DNA from: Prosapia bicincta
Lineage: Eukaryota; Arthropoda; Insecta; Hemiptera; Cercopidae
Direction: 5' to 3'
NCBI GenBank assembly: GCA_036971475.1
Contig: JBAIZL010000002.1
Span: 349,942,582 to 350,006,581 of the forward strand
Length of the DNA: 64,000 nucleotides
Made by a program: the position numbers and the translations under genes. Positions 24,640-36,911 of this stretch are shown here, one piece after another. Under the pieces are notes generated by a model. It was not told where the DNA came from and did no database searches. It worked only from the letters and a program-made list of their open reading frames with translations. Each line of letters opens with the position of its first letter. The first letter of the stretch is position 1.

Positions 24640-26213
24640 TATATTGTAATATAATTTTGTAATACAAATTAAATTTAATATAATTAAAATGATTCATATC
24701 AAAATTTCCTTATAAGCTATATATTTTGTAAATGCGTTTTCAAATTGATTTTTTAGACCAACCGTATTTTCAATATTTATTTTTAATCCATCCTCAGATT
24801 TTACTGGACTTAGCGCAACATAAACTTTACCATATGTAAAAACAGGTTTAGTCAATTGAAGCCCTGCTATTAAAAATGTTTGACCTTGAGCCTTATTTAT
24901 AGTTATTGAAAATGCAAGTCTCTAAAGAAAATTGGGCCCTTTTCATTTGAAATGGCATGATAGGATCTGTTAATAATATAATTTTATTCTTGGTGATAAT
25001 ATGATTTTTTTTTCCAGGACCAGTAATTATTTCTAACTTAATACAGTTGTCAAACATATCTAGTTCGATCAGACGTACTCCATTAATTAAACCTGATCGC
25101 AAGTTCATATTTCTAATTAGCATAACGATTGTGCTATCTTTGAGAGTTAGTTTATGTTGGGGCATTACTGATGGTGTAATAGAGTTTATGTACTCAATGG
25201 AAATGTTCAAACGTTCGTCTGTATCATCGGTAATGATGTCATCAAGGCTGTAGTAATATTTTGAATCTCCCTCAAATTTACCCAATACTTAATTGTTTAT
25301 TACACAACACTGATCATTTAATGGGCATAATATCACATTTGAGAAACATTTTTAACATTATTTAGATTGAGTGGTTTGCCAAACACAAAATTTGTCAGTG
25401 ATTCATTTCTAATCATTAATTGTTCCAGGCTATCAACGGCATCCTTGTCTTTGTCACTTTTCAAAGTGCCATTTTCTAACTGTAAAAGACAGTTGCAAAA
25501 TTCGGCTTCTTCATTGTTCACACGTATGTTTTTTGTTAACTCCAGATTCTGCTTTTCTTTGCACACGCCTCTAAAATTTTAACTTTTCCTTGCATAGGCA
25601 AAACAGGTAAGACTTGTCGAAAATCTCCTCCGAATAATATTATCATTCCTCCAAATGAAGTGTTTCCATAAATTGGGTCAACACATTTCATTAAATTTTT
25701 TAATAAACTATCTATACAATTTAACACCAGATACTGCATTCAAAACTTTGTCTAGGACTAATTTTTGATTATACATAGTACCGCCTTTTACAGTCTGGTA
25801 ATTTATGTTGTATACATAAGTAGCAATATTATCATTTTTTGGAAAGGTGAGACCAATATTTCCACAACAAACCGTTTTCTCTGAGAATTTTATCTATCTT
25901 TTGTAAAGCAATGTCTTCAGATTATTCAACATTGATTTCTAGCATGTCCTCAATTATTGCATCTTTAAAATTCATCCATATTTTTAAAGAGATGTTGGTT
26001 CACAAAAGCAGCATATGAAAGCAAACAGCTCCCTTAGTTGTCTAGGCATATGTGTATTTTTTTGCTCTTCCAGGCAACGTTGCCTTTCGTTATCATCATT
26101 TAAAATAACCATTGCTAATGCTGCCTCTTTGAAGGAATTTAATTAAATATTATTAAAGCGTCGTAGATCTGTGAATGATGTTGAGCCTAATAAGTGTAGT
26201 AGTAACAATTGTA
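24640..26213 (-). pseudogene. Helitron helicase (PIF1-like) part
   Basis: This unwinds DNA during rolling-circle transposition. From the N-terminal side it reads QLLLLHLLGSTSFTDLRRF at about 26,210-26,150 (continuing the Rep part beyond the PLE), AMVILNDDNERQRCLEE, then helicase motifs: FGGMIILFGGDFRQVLPV near 25,640, LTKNIRVNNEE near 25,530, and the C-terminal open frame 25,285-24,893 with LMIRNMNLRSGLINGVRL (the 'LLRN.d...GLcNGTRL' block), MPFQMKRAQFSLE and, after a frameshift, a QGQT-like segment and VYVALS. The Walker A part was not located. Several stops and frameshifts are present. Confidence 0.82.
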
Positions 26214-28063
26214 GGTAAAGGCAATTCTTCAAAGCAGACTAAGGTAATTCCATCTTAATAATGCACCAACAAGACATCGACAAGAAAGTAAACAGTTTCA
26301 TAGCTGAAAACAAAATAACCGAACTCTGATCAGACCCCACACCTAAATTTCAAACCGAAATTAAAAATCTTCTAAAATAAATGCACCAAAAACATGAAAA
26401 GTGAACAAAAGAAATATTACAAACAAATAAAACCCAAAGCCCCCACATTAAATGCTTTACCTAAAATCCACAAAGAAAACACACCCATCCTTCCACTAAT
26501 CAAAAACAGACATGCACCATCACATAAGCTAGCCACATACATAGATAAACGTATCAGAGACAATATAAACTTTCACAATCATACATCCATACACAATAAC
26601 ATAGACCTCATACATAAAATTCAAGACATCCACATACCACACAACTCCACCATTGTCTCATTTGACATAAAAAAACATTTACACTAATGTGCCAATAGAA
26701 CAAACACTCCACATACTACAAAATATGCTCACAGCAAACAACACTCCACATAAACTCACACATGAAATAATCACATTCACCAAACACATTACATCACAAA
26801 ACTACTTCACATACAAAAAATATAAATACTACACACAGAAAGATGGCCTCCCTATTGGGTTCCCCATCTCAGACATCCTAGCAGAAATATTTCTACACCA
26901 CATCGAACAACAATTATTCTACAGAATAATAATCACACACATTAAATAATTTATTACCATAGATATGTAGATGACATTTTAATATTATACAACGGCAACA
27001 AACGGCAAATCAAAAAACTACACAATTACATTAATACCTTACACCAAAAACTCACGTTTACCCTCGAATTAGAAAAAAACAATAAAATAAACTTTCTAGA
27101 CCTTACCATCACCAAACACAACACCAGACATAATATCAAAATATACAGAAAACCAACAACTACCGATATTGTCATACATAATCTACATCTAATCACCCCA
27201 CACAACATATACACGTTGCATTTATTCATATGTTACACCGCCTAATCAATATACCAATGCTACAGAAAGACTACGACGAAGAACTTAATACCATATAATA
27301 CGTCGCTCAACAAAACTGCTAAAAACACACACTCATAGTGTGTTGCCATAGTGTGTCATGTTATCATAGACAACATACGCAGGAAAATTAGACATAAACA
27401 CCATCAAACGGCCACGCAGACAAACCACACAAAAAACAACAGATACATATAGCCTCCACATTCAAAAAACTCCATTACCAAATACCCTACAAAACAACAA
27501 ACACTTTAAGACAGCACATACAACCTTTTCAAAAAAAACTGACAAATAGAAACCATCAGGTATTTACAAATTAACTCGTAACGACTGTCACAACCATTAC
27601 ATCGGTCAAACCGGCAGGTGATTCTATAAACGCTTCGAAGAACACATTACCCCATAAAAACAAACAAACCCTAAATCCAGTTACGCAAAACCTCTAAAAA
27701 AACACCCAACACACACAAACACCGACATACACACTAAGTTAAATGTTCGACACACATTAAAACAAAGTAAAAAACTAACAACTTTAGCAAATTATGAAAT
27801 CTACAAACACTACGCAACAGATAAATAAAACGTATTAAATGATCACACAGACTTTGCAGCCAACAGTATTTTTTATTAAATGACACATAATTCAAACAAA
27901 CAACCCCATTCCACAGTCATAAATCCATTCCCGTTAAAGCCTTTACAAATAACCGATGCCGCCAGTAGAGGGTTAGCTTCGTAAAAGGAACGAATGTTTT
28001 GAAACGCGTCACCAAGTAAGTAATTACGTATTCACTTAGTTAAGTATATTTCAAATTAGTTTT
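26214..28063 (+). mobile_element. 5'-truncated Penelope-like element inserted in the Helitron
   Basis: This 1.85 kb insertion is flanked by ATTGTA at 26,208-26,213 and 28,064-28,069. Removing it restores the Helitron reading frame across RFYIQ / LLLLHL, so insertion point and TSD are well supported. It starts inside the RT domain (AD.GNSILIM), so it is 5'-truncated. It ends with a ~80 bp segment that is the inverted counterpart of the PLE start at 24,330. PLEs are retroelements encoding RT plus a GIY-YIG endonuclease. Confidence 0.88.
26240..27830 (+). pseudogene. PLE reverse transcriptase and GIY-YIG endonuclease
   Basis: From the start it reads GNSILIMHQQDIDKKV, KAPTLNALPKIHKENTPI, STIVSFDIK (first catalytic Asp), KYYTQKDGLPIGFPIS (canonical GLPMGSPIS), ILAEIFLHHIEQ, and near 26,950 FHRYVDDILILYNG with an intact YVDD. 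NFLDLTITKH follows. GIY-YIG begins near 27,558: SGIYKLTRNDCHNHYIGQTG with both signature pieces, then FEEHITP and YEIYKHYA. Frameshifts (for example near 26,690 and 26,950) and stops make it non-functional. N-terminal ~150 residues are absent. Confidence 0.88.
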
Positions 28064-28995
28064 ATTGTATGTAAAATCTATTTCGATTATTTGGTGATAC
28101 ATTAAACATTCTTCCTATAGTTCTAGAGCCTCCTCTTTTTCTCAGAATCCATCTGTTATAACTAAATATATAGTTTTGACTTCTACATAAAGATACTGCC
28201 TAGAATTTAAATCTCGGTTGTTCAAGTCAAACCACGCTGTTAAAGTAGTTTGTTTCATTTCTGAAGCGTTTAGTGCTTCCTCTTCATTTCCAGTATGGAA
28301 GAAGTCATTATGAAATTCTTCTTCATGGACTGCTGACTGAATAAATGTGTGTGATTTCTCATGCATTTCGTTAGAATGGAGACGCTATATACTCTCATGG
28401 GAACTCACATAGCGCATGTTTGCAAAACTAGCAGTTTCGTCATATGTTTTAGGGCCACTTTCATCTTTTTTGAACAAACTGCATTCATGCTGAATCATAA
28501 CCTTTGTATACATATTTGAATAAGTATTTTACAGAGGAGACACTTGGACAAATTTCCACATTGATGTGAGCTTTATACTTTAGTAATAAGTATGGATTAA
28601 AGAGGACAACATCTCGATTGTCTACTTGGTAAATCTTTTGGGCATTATTTCCTTTTTTTCCTCATATAGTGTGGATATCCATTATAGTTCTCTATATTTT
28701 CATTTAAGACCTCACTGGGATATTTCTGGAACATTTTCCATCACGCAAGCATGGTGAATTGGGTTTCTTTGCACCACATGGTTCATGAATCATATTACGG
28801 ACCACGATTTCATGAAACCGAGGAAATACGGTTGTATCAGAAATCTCAACACTAACACATTGATCAATATCCGTTGAATCCTGTAATTTAGACTTGTTAT
28901 CGAGGATAAGAAGCATGTGACAATTAGGCAAGCCTCGCTATTGAAATTCAATTCTTTTCGTGATGGTTTTCACACTTTCATTAAGAATTAATTTT
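28064..28995 (-). pseudogene. Helitron Rep (HUH/Y2) part
   Basis: The Rep domain nicks and joins single-stranded DNA. It reads RIEFQ (then a stop) RGLPNCHMLLIL near 28,960-28,900; the family has GLPHxH, so the first His of the HUH motif is Asn here. Next come MIHEPCGAKKPNSPCLRDG near 28,780, VKYLFKYVYKGYD near 28,530 (the tyrosine motif, with its tyrosines present), FANMRYVSSHES near 28,420, and the open frame 28,366-28,142 with LTAWFDLNNRDLNSRQYLY. GRMFNVSPNNRNRFYIQ leads up to the PLE insertion. Stops and frameshifts are present. Confidence 0.85.
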
Positions 28996-30503
28996 CACAA
29001 GTTTGATTTCGTTTACGTATTTAATATATAAACTTGTATATTTGATTTTCCATATTATAAAAATAAATTGTGGGGATCGACTTCATAAATGTATAAACTG
29101 TTCAAAACATTTCGAACAATCACACAATACAATTCATAACTGTGTTTTTGTATGTTATCTGTTACTTTTCTGAAATAGTATCTTTTACAAAAGTTTAATA
29201 TGTTCAGTGTAATTTTATTTTATTTCTCATAAACAGTATTTCAATCTTCTGCCCAAACTAAATTGCAACTAAATGCAACCTGTCATTGATAGAGCTAATA
29301 AACAGACAGACAGTCTGTTTGCATTAATAGTTAAATAGAATTGTTTAGACAAACAATTGACCCGGCGAGTCTCTGTAAGTATAAGTGGATAAAGGTAAAA
29401 AAGGTTTTTGAGATAGGTCAATTCCAAACACGACCCATTTACAAAATACCGGGGGATTACAGAGTATGTTCAAGACCATCCAAATTATTGACATTCAAGG
29501 ACACACATCATATGACACACTGATATAAATTATTTGGGTAAATATTAAAATTCATTGCTATAGCTACTGCATGGGCAGCCAGGAGCTGACGGTAAAACAA
29601 AAATGTCAGTTACTTACCCATTGGAATTTTTATCTAGATTACTGAAGTTTTGATAAAAGTATTTTAATATTGATAACAACTGTGTTTTGTTGCAGTACCT
29701 AAATAGCACAAAGTAATATTAACAATAATCTTTTGTTTTTTGGCAAAGTATTTTCATATTTATATTTGTTACTCAGTGGTAAAGTTTTCTGAACCAGCTT
29801 ATTTGCTTACATTAATTTTACTTTGATTATTTAATAATATATTAAACAAAATGTACAGGGCAAATATATAAAAGAAACTCGACAACCACTGACACAGTTG
29901 TATCTTATGACTAATTTACTCTTTCCGTTATTAATCAAAATAATTTAAAGTTATACATGTCTATAAAGGTTTGCGTATCTGAGCAAAGTTAAATCATATC
30001 TGTGTAGTATGTTGTGAAAATTGAAAGTATGAGACATATCACTACATCTGCAATAAATGAGTTCACTCATGCTCTTATCTAATTCACATAGACTGCTGCT
30101 GCTCTAAGTAATACAAGTGATATATTGTTTTTATTATATTAGCCTGTATGAGGAAGACTGAGCTCAGTACTATGTTCTTGTATGCCTTCAACTATCATAT
30201 CCAATCTAATAAATCTTACAAAAGTAAATACTGGCGCATAGCCTTTACTTTAATAGAAAAGAACAGGGTCGTTTTGTGATTCAAGTATGATATTTGATTC
30301 TGCTAAGCAGAAAATTCTATTCCAGATAGTTTCCGCTTTTAATTTTAATCTGAACTGTTCAAGTAGTTTCTATTTTTACATATAGCTGAAATTATTTTGT
30401 TGTTGTGTTTTTATAATATAGCGATTGATGTGAAAATTCTGTGTTGAGTTTTTCTTTGGTTTAAGATTCATTACAGATATAAATTCAGGAATGGTCAATC
30501 ATT
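28996..30503. other. No gene seen
   Basis: AT-rich sequence between the Helitron and the hAT element. Only short random open frames; no repeat or RNA structure recognised. Confidence 0.5.
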
Positions 30504-30511
30504 TCCTAACT

Positions 30512-32167
30512 CAGAGATGGGCAATGTACGGCCATGTGGTTTTTGAGTAACCCCTAAAATTACTCATAGGACATTTTATTGACTGTTTTGTTCTCATAGT
30601 GTTCCTTTGTTGATAGTGGTTTTTGATATTTTAGATAGTTATAATGGCAAGTAAAAAACCTAAAATTGATTCAGAATGTAGAGTTTTTAAAGATCAGCGG
30701 ATTTGGAAATACTTTTTCACTCCTAAAAAGGACAAACCTGTAAGCCAAATTTGCAATAAAGCTGTAGTCGTATTTAAGGAATGCATCACAACTCTTCATG
30801 ACAAAGTATAACAAAGCGAATTGTGAAACTATGACTGAAGAAGAACAGAAACAAAAAGCAAGATATATACTTTTAAAAATTGTCACATTAGCAAAATAAT
30901 TAGAATAACTAAGTTTTTCTCAAAATCTAGCTACACATCCCTATTATGTTGTAGATTGGAATATTGCAAAAAGGTAAAACCATTTTCTAATAGCGAATTT
31001 GTAAAACCTGGTATGCTCCAAGTATTTTGTGTGATGAAAAAAAAAAGAATTTGAGACAGTTAGTTATTCTCAAAAAACAATCACTTCTAGAATTAAAATA
31101 ACTTCTAATCTGTTGGTCTCACAATTGGCGTCAAAGATAAGCTATTTAAAATGCTTTTGTTTTGCTTTGGATGTAAGTACGGACATAACTGACTCAGCCC
31201 AGCTACTGAGATTTATAACCGGTGTTGATGGCAATTTTTGTGTTACTGAAGGTTTAGATTTGGTGTGTTCATTAAATGGAACAACTAAAAACATCAGACA
31301 TTTTTGAAGAATTTCAACCTACTATCACATTTTTGAAAGTTTATTTTACAAATCTTCTCAGTCCCACTAATAAATTGAACCTGAAACGTCAGGGAATAAA
31401 CCAACTAATACATGATATTTGGGGTAATATCAGGGGTTTAAAAATACTCAAAATATCTAGTCAAGAGAGATTTTACTCATTTTCCAAATCTAAGAACTAA
31501 TGCAGTTAGGCAAAACAAATTTATGATCTATGAGAAAAGATTTTATGAAGAATTAAATGAAGATCCAAGACTTCAAAGTCATCGAACAAGACCTGTTCAC
31601 TTTAAGGAGGCTATTTAATGTGGATTGTGAGTCAGTCAAACCAGAATTACAGTTCGAACTAATTGAGTCACAATGTAACCGTGAATTGAAGAAAATATTT
31701 CTCAACGTTTCTTGAGTTTTACAAGGCACTGTCTTAATCAAGATTCCCAAACACAAATTCTGTCACTCAGAAGATAACTTCATTGTTTGTATCTTTCTAC
31801 AACTGCGAACAGGTCTTCTATACTATGAAGCTTCACAAAAAACAGGGTTAAAACCCATTGACTTAACTCCATTCTAGCTTTACCACTGCAAATCAACTCA
31901 TCTCAGTTTCTAACATATGAAAATTTTATAGAAGCTCAGTCACAGTTTCATCTGTCACACTGCCTTCACGCTTCTATAGAATAATCGATTTTGTATTTTT
32001 TTCAAAACATTTTTTAGCGTTGCAGCATATAAGTTTATGTGATGTAAAAAATTTAAAATAAATTTTATCACTTTTTAGGAATTTGTTTTGTTAAATTTTT
32101 CCTTTGCCCTACCTAGAAAATTTTTTATTATATCTGACTCTCCTTTAAAAACATTTGCTCATCACTA
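30512..32167 (+). mobile_element. hAT element with 8 bp target-site duplication
   Basis: Terminal repeats CAGAGATGGGCAA (left) and TAGTGATGAGCAA (right, reverse complement) are typical hAT ends. TCCTAACT (30,504-30,511) and TCCTAACC (32,168-32,175) form an 8 bp target-site duplication with one mismatch. At 1.66 kb the element is shorter than a complete hAT and carries an internally deleted transposase. Confidence 0.9.
30643..31935 (+). pseudogene. hAT transposase (GTF2IRD2/ZBED-like group), internally deleted
   Basis: It starts MASKKPKIDSECRVF with a BED-type zinc-finger-like region (RIWKYFFTP, VSQICNKAVVVFKE), then KPFSNSEFVKPGM near 30,980. The open piece 31,113-31,307 reads CFALDVSTDITDSAQLLRF, GVDGNFCVTEGL and LNGTTKN: the 'ALDeSTDi.dtAQL' block with its Asp. 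A gap follows, then LKRQGINQLIHDIWGN. Near 31,640-31,850 the C-terminal dimerisation region appears, broken by frameshifts (LQFELIESQCNRELKKIF; SFYNCEQVFYTMKLHKKQG). Part of the catalytic core between 31,310 and 31,370 is missing. Group assignment rests on these blocks. Confidence 0.82.
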
Positions 32168-32175
32168 TCCTAACC

Positions 32176-33881
32176 AAACCTTTCAAAAGGCCTCTTGTAT
32201 AGAGGCCTTGATGGTGATAACAATCTATATATAGAAATGTCGCCATAGCAAAATAAAGTATTATACTCGTAAAACAGGAGTTTTTTTTTATTTCCCTTAC
32301 CAATTCTGTCTGAGTGTTTCATGAGTTATGCCAATAAATTAAATTTACTAGCAAAAATCTTAATGTTTTTGGTAAATATAGCTTTATTAAATATAGCTTT
32401 ATTTTACAAATTACAGGTGTTTGTATTCACTTGAAAAAAACACTATTTACTTATTTATTAAGCAGCCGCGTTTCAATGCTTTTTTGACTTTTTCCATTAA
32501 CTCCAGTTAGTTATGAGTAGCCAGACTAACCTAAATATCTACATGAAAGCTAAATGTAGTTAAAGTAAACCTGTAAAACAATATTTGTCCGATAAAAATA
32601 CTAGAAAACTATCATCAACCAGTTTTGATATTTCAAAAGCAAATATCATAATCTAACACGATTCACTATAGTTATTCGTTGTAAAAATTATAAACTACAT
32701 TGTTAAGGTATTGTCTAAAATGTTTGATTAATATTGTCTATTTATTTGATTAACTGCAATATTAATCGTGTATAAGTTAACCTTTTTCTGACAGAATAAA
32801 ATCTCTAGAAACCAAACTATTTTGCTACTTCCAGCATATATTTTTATTTAGAGGATATATATTATCTTGTTATACCTTTATGTAACAAAAATGCATTATA
32901 TTCAGTGAAAATATGGCAGATTGTCATGTATAAGATCATGATGAAAAACAAGAATCACAGTAAGGAAATGTAACGTGTTTTACGTGTGTTATACCTAAGA
33001 GCTAATTTCTTTAAGTTAATTAAACTGAATGAAAATGAATGAACAAACAACTGCCCACTGTAAAATATAAAACATAACTAAGCTAACTAGTGAAGATGGC
33101 AAATACAGAAACGAAGATAAAAAATCCAAATTTTTCAAAGATATCTTTGTGTTAACTGAAAGCATTCAAATTTTTTTTAATTGCTAAAATGATAATTTGA
33201 ACTTTAGGAAAGAGTAATAAGTATGATCTTCGAATTCGTAAAATGGAATTTACAATAAATCTTGAAAAATAACTAAAACACTCCTGAAGTAGTTATTGAA
33301 GGCTAGATAACACATTTTGGAATGTGCTTAGGTTGCTGTAAATGTATGATTTACAAACTATGTGAGAGGTATGCCAGAGAACAATTCTAGCGAGCAGCTC
33401 CCAAATGATCCAGGACCGTAAATGTCGTGATGTCAAAGATATTTGCACAATACACATCTGTGATACCACATTTTGAGTTTTTAAAATTCTGCAGTAATAT
33501 AATAAAATTTTACAATAACTTTTAAAATTTGTGCCCAATAATTGAAGTTTTATATAATAAAGTTTATTTCACAATTCCACAATGTGTGCTTTATCAACTT
33601 TTTTTATTTAGCTTGGATATTAAGCTTTTCCAACCTGATGTCTTATATTTGGAATATATGGATTAGGTTTATGTTAAATTTCATATTTTTTATTATTTAG
33701 GCATACAGTACTTGTTACTTGAGATGGTATACTAAGCATTTATCAGTGATATAGTTGAATGCTATCTCTGACCATCTTAGTTGACAGGAATTGATTCAAC
33801 AAACACAGTCAAGGTGGGGGATTATAGTAAGGTAACTGCCAGAGGTAGCTTATCACTATGACATAATATTAAAACTTACCT
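32176..33881. other. No gene seen
   Basis: AT-rich sequence with only short random open frames. A short inverted repeat (AAGGCCTCT / AGAGGCCTT, near 32,186-32,206) could form a hairpin; I cannot assign it a role. Confidence 0.45.
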
Positions 33882-33885
33882 TTAA

Positions 33886-34910
33886 CCCTAGAGGACTCGC
33901 GAGGGGTAATTATTCTCCAAGTGAGTTTTCAACAAAGATTATATAACAGTTGCAAATCCTGAAATTCTTCCACCCCTTACATACCTTCTAATTGACTTGC
34001 CTTGTATCTATTTCTGTCCCTACATCAGGTAGTTTGACAGTTTTTGTTTACTTATAACGGTTTGAAGTTATTGTTGCATCCTTTTTATCACATGAATTAA
34101 TTTTCATTTTTTTTGCAAGATTGCCGTGAGTGAATTTTACTATGTTTCGTATTTTGTGAGGAATTTATCACTGAAGTTCGTTTTAACTTATAAATTTAAT
34201 AATCTATTTTAAATTATCTACGCATATATTTTGTCATGGCGATAAGAGAGAACACAAATTTTATATTTGTAACTTTTCAAGAGAGAGAGACGAAAATGAA
34301 ACTTCTTTTGAAGAAATTAAAGCATTTTTTGGGGTATTGTATATTTGTGGAGCAATGATGTCTTCCTAAAACATTCTAAAGGTATATGGACAACAGACAG
34401 AACTGGTTTACATATAGCAACGTGTACAATGTCGAGACAGATTCTATGGTCTCTTGCAAGAATTACGTTTTGATATATATATTGTGTTTGTACACTATTC
34501 TTGTTCATAAAATATTTTATTTTCATGATTATTGTAACAAAAAAACGTTTATTTACAATATAGGCTATAGAATTATGTTTGACAATATTACAAACAAACA
34601 TTTTAATTATAGGCGTGATTTTTTTCCCTAAAAACTTAGACAAAAAACAATAAATGCTGTGCTAATTGTGGGAAAAGTGTTTGTAAAGACCATTTAGTTG
34701 AAGTATGTGAAGAGTGTTTTGACGTATAAAAAAGAAAATAATAATGCAGGAGTTTGTTCATATCTTTTATAGCATAACAAAATATGTTTAAATATTTTTT
34801 TTATTTATCACATTAAATATTTTACTGATATTAACCTGAAAACTAATTGGGGTAAAAAATTTCCCCGCCCGAGCTCTGGTGTAACGGGTATTAGCGCGAG
34901 TCCTCTAGGG
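33886..34910 (+). mobile_element. piggyBac-like element, internally deleted, TTAA flanks
   Basis: The ends are perfect 16 bp inverted repeats, CCCTAGAGGACTCGCG, each directly bordered by TTAA (33,882-33,885 and 34,911-34,914), the diagnostic piggyBac target duplication. At 1,025 bp it is less than half an autonomous element. It keeps a fragment of the transposase N-terminal half and the C-terminal Cys-rich domain. Confidence 0.93.
34245..34731 (+). pseudogene. piggyBac transposase fragments
   Basis: Near 34,295-34,370 the frame reads TSFEEIKAFFGVLYICGAMM, matching the 'E..aF.Gi....G' segment of DDE_Tnp_1_7. Near 34,645-34,731 it reads CCANCGKSVCKDHLVEVC then EECFDV and stop: the Cys-rich zinc domain at the C-terminus, with its Cys/His spacing intact. 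The catalytic Asp segments between them are deleted or unrecognisable. The transposase would cut and paste at TTAA; this copy cannot. Confidence 0.8.
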
Positions 34911-34914
34911 TTAA

Positions 34915-35630
34915 CTAACAGAATAAATAGTAAATTAACATAACTCATTAACTATTGTTTCTCACAAGGTTGTACACCATATAATCGGAAACTAATTTCT
35001 CTAAAACACATTAAAAAAATTTTTAATAAAGGAAAGAAATTCTAGTAAATTTTATTACTATAGCATCCAGCAAGGCTATTGGCTGTTTTTTTCACGAATG
35101 AAAGTCACTCCTACTATAGAAGAAAAATATTTAACACTACAATATTAATTATATAACTTAGATACAAGTATTGCGTCATTTCATACACTTCCTCTTACTC
35201 GGGTTTAACCAAATTTAAGGTAAATTGTGAAAGATACTATGCTGTTGCATGAAATGTAAACCAAAATTATCATTCAAAACACTTTATTTTCCTAACCAAA
35301 TGAAAATACTAAGATATATTTGTTTTAAAAAAAGTATAAATAACTGGAAAAAGCCATGTCCTCTTATGAGAAAAGTTATTATGATGACAATAATTGTTTC
35401 CCATAAGGTGTGGATAGGAAATAAATGACCCAATCACATACCTAACCTATCAATAATACCAGACCAATTGTTTACACTAAAATGATGTTTAAAGCAGCAG
35501 TCAGTAGGTGGTTGGTTGTCATCTCACTACTGCAAAGAGGACAGGTGCTGGTATGCATAGGCCATACCTGAGTAAGTCCTTCCAAGTAGAAATGGATTTA
35601 TTTCTTAAATGAGTTAATAGATTTACGTTT
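34915..35630. other. No gene seen
   Basis: AT-rich sequence between the piggyBac element and the candidate DNA transposon. No recognisable feature. Confidence 0.45.
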
Positions 35631-35633
35631 TAG

Positions 35634-36730
35634 CCTTTAACTACCATTGTCGTGCCTGACAGGCACTGGCACCTATGGGGTTATTTAGCTTCTCCCGCCC
35701 TAATACTCAAATTCATGGAGTTCAGTAGCTTCCTATTTAGTAATTCTTTTCATGGTGTTAGTGTTTGCACGATTTCCTGCAATGTATTATATTTATAGTA
35801 ACATGAATTTTTGGTTATGCTTCACAGGCACATTGTCGATATTTGTGTAAAATTTTAAACTTTTATAGTATTTTTTTGTTTTCACCTATTTATGTCATTA
35901 TAGTATTCAATTACATAAATTGATGAAATGGATAGACCTGGACATTCTGGATAAAAGGGAAACTAATTTCAACTAGTTAGCGTCAAGTAGTAGAAATATA
36001 AGCGTGATTTTGAACATACCATAATTGACGGGTTACTTAAAGAAGAAAATTATTTAGGTGCTGTATCTAATGAACAACTTTTAGAAGGCATCAAAGTGAA
36101 TAGGGGAACTGTGCAAAAAAGAGAAGATGTAACTGAGCAAAGAGATCATGATTTCCAATCTCAACAAAATGCATCAGACGATGAAGTTGATTTCGAAGAA
36201 TTGCACATCCAGAAATGTACAAATTTGTCTATTTTTGTAGATAAATTGTTATAAACAATGTAGAATTCTTACAGCAACAAAAAAAAGAAAGACTAGTTAC
36301 ACTTTGTAAGCTGTCTACAACAAATACATCTAGAATGTTCTGAGCTGCTGTGTAAAGATACTGCTGTCAAAATTGAGTTAATATTTCCAATGTGAGTTTC
36401 CATATACAAAACTTTTAATGTGTCAAAAGTTGTTTTTTATATAAAGTTTAGTGTGTACAGTCAGTGAACAAAATATAATTATTGTAAGTTTATTATCGTG
36501 AGAATATAATCCTTTTTAGCTAAGCTGCGCTACGATCTGTGGAAGGTAGGACTACAGTTTTCAATTAGTAAATAAACAATAACCGATCTTATAAAATAAT
36601 GTGTATTATAGTCACTTGCAAACTGGATATATTCAAAAACCATTTTTATACACTAAATGCAAGATAAATTGTTAAACCATACAATAAATCACTCTTAGAC
36701 CCTTCATGCCTGTGAGGCACACAGCGCTAG
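35634..36730 (+). mobile_element. Candidate DNA transposon, possibly a second piggyBac-like relic
   Basis: The left end has TTAACTACCATTGTCGTGCC followed by TGACAGGCA; the right end, reversed, has ACTAGCGCTGTGTGCC followed by TCACAGGCA. The shared GTGCCT.ACAGGCA is itself nearly palindromic, so the match is weaker evidence than its length suggests. Inside, near 36,000-36,210, a frame reads KRDFEHTIIDGLLKEENY and then an acidic stretch (SDDEVDFEELH), and near 36,275 a basic stretch (KKKKD), as in piggyBac N- and C-terminal parts. No catalytic motif is visible. Confidence 0.35.
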
Positions 36731-36911
36731 TAATGTGACAAAGATTGCAGACCAGTAGTTGACAAGTAAAACAGAGAAGAAGGTTATGCTTGTTATTACT
36801 TCAAGTAGGTATTTTATAAAAAGTACGTCAAGCTATACACAGAGAGGAGTCTGACAATGAAGAGTTCATGGCAGAAAATATTCTTAATATCTTCATAAAT
36901 AAGAATAATAA

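Larger units (their letters stand above)
24584..28995 (-). mobile_element. Helitron, minus strand, interrupted by a PLE
   Basis: Helitrons move by rolling-circle replication using a fused Rep/helicase protein. The 3' end is at 24,584: on the minus strand it ends ...CCCCTGG followed by T, so the CTRR rule and T flank are met. AGGGGC/GCCCCT arms (24,586-24,591 and 24,606-24,611) can form the subterminal hairpin. Coding pieces run from right to left, Rep at 28,995-28,064 and helicase at 26,213-24,640. The region 26,214-28,063 is a foreign PLE. The 5' end (TC) was not found; homology fades near 28,995. Confidence 0.85.
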
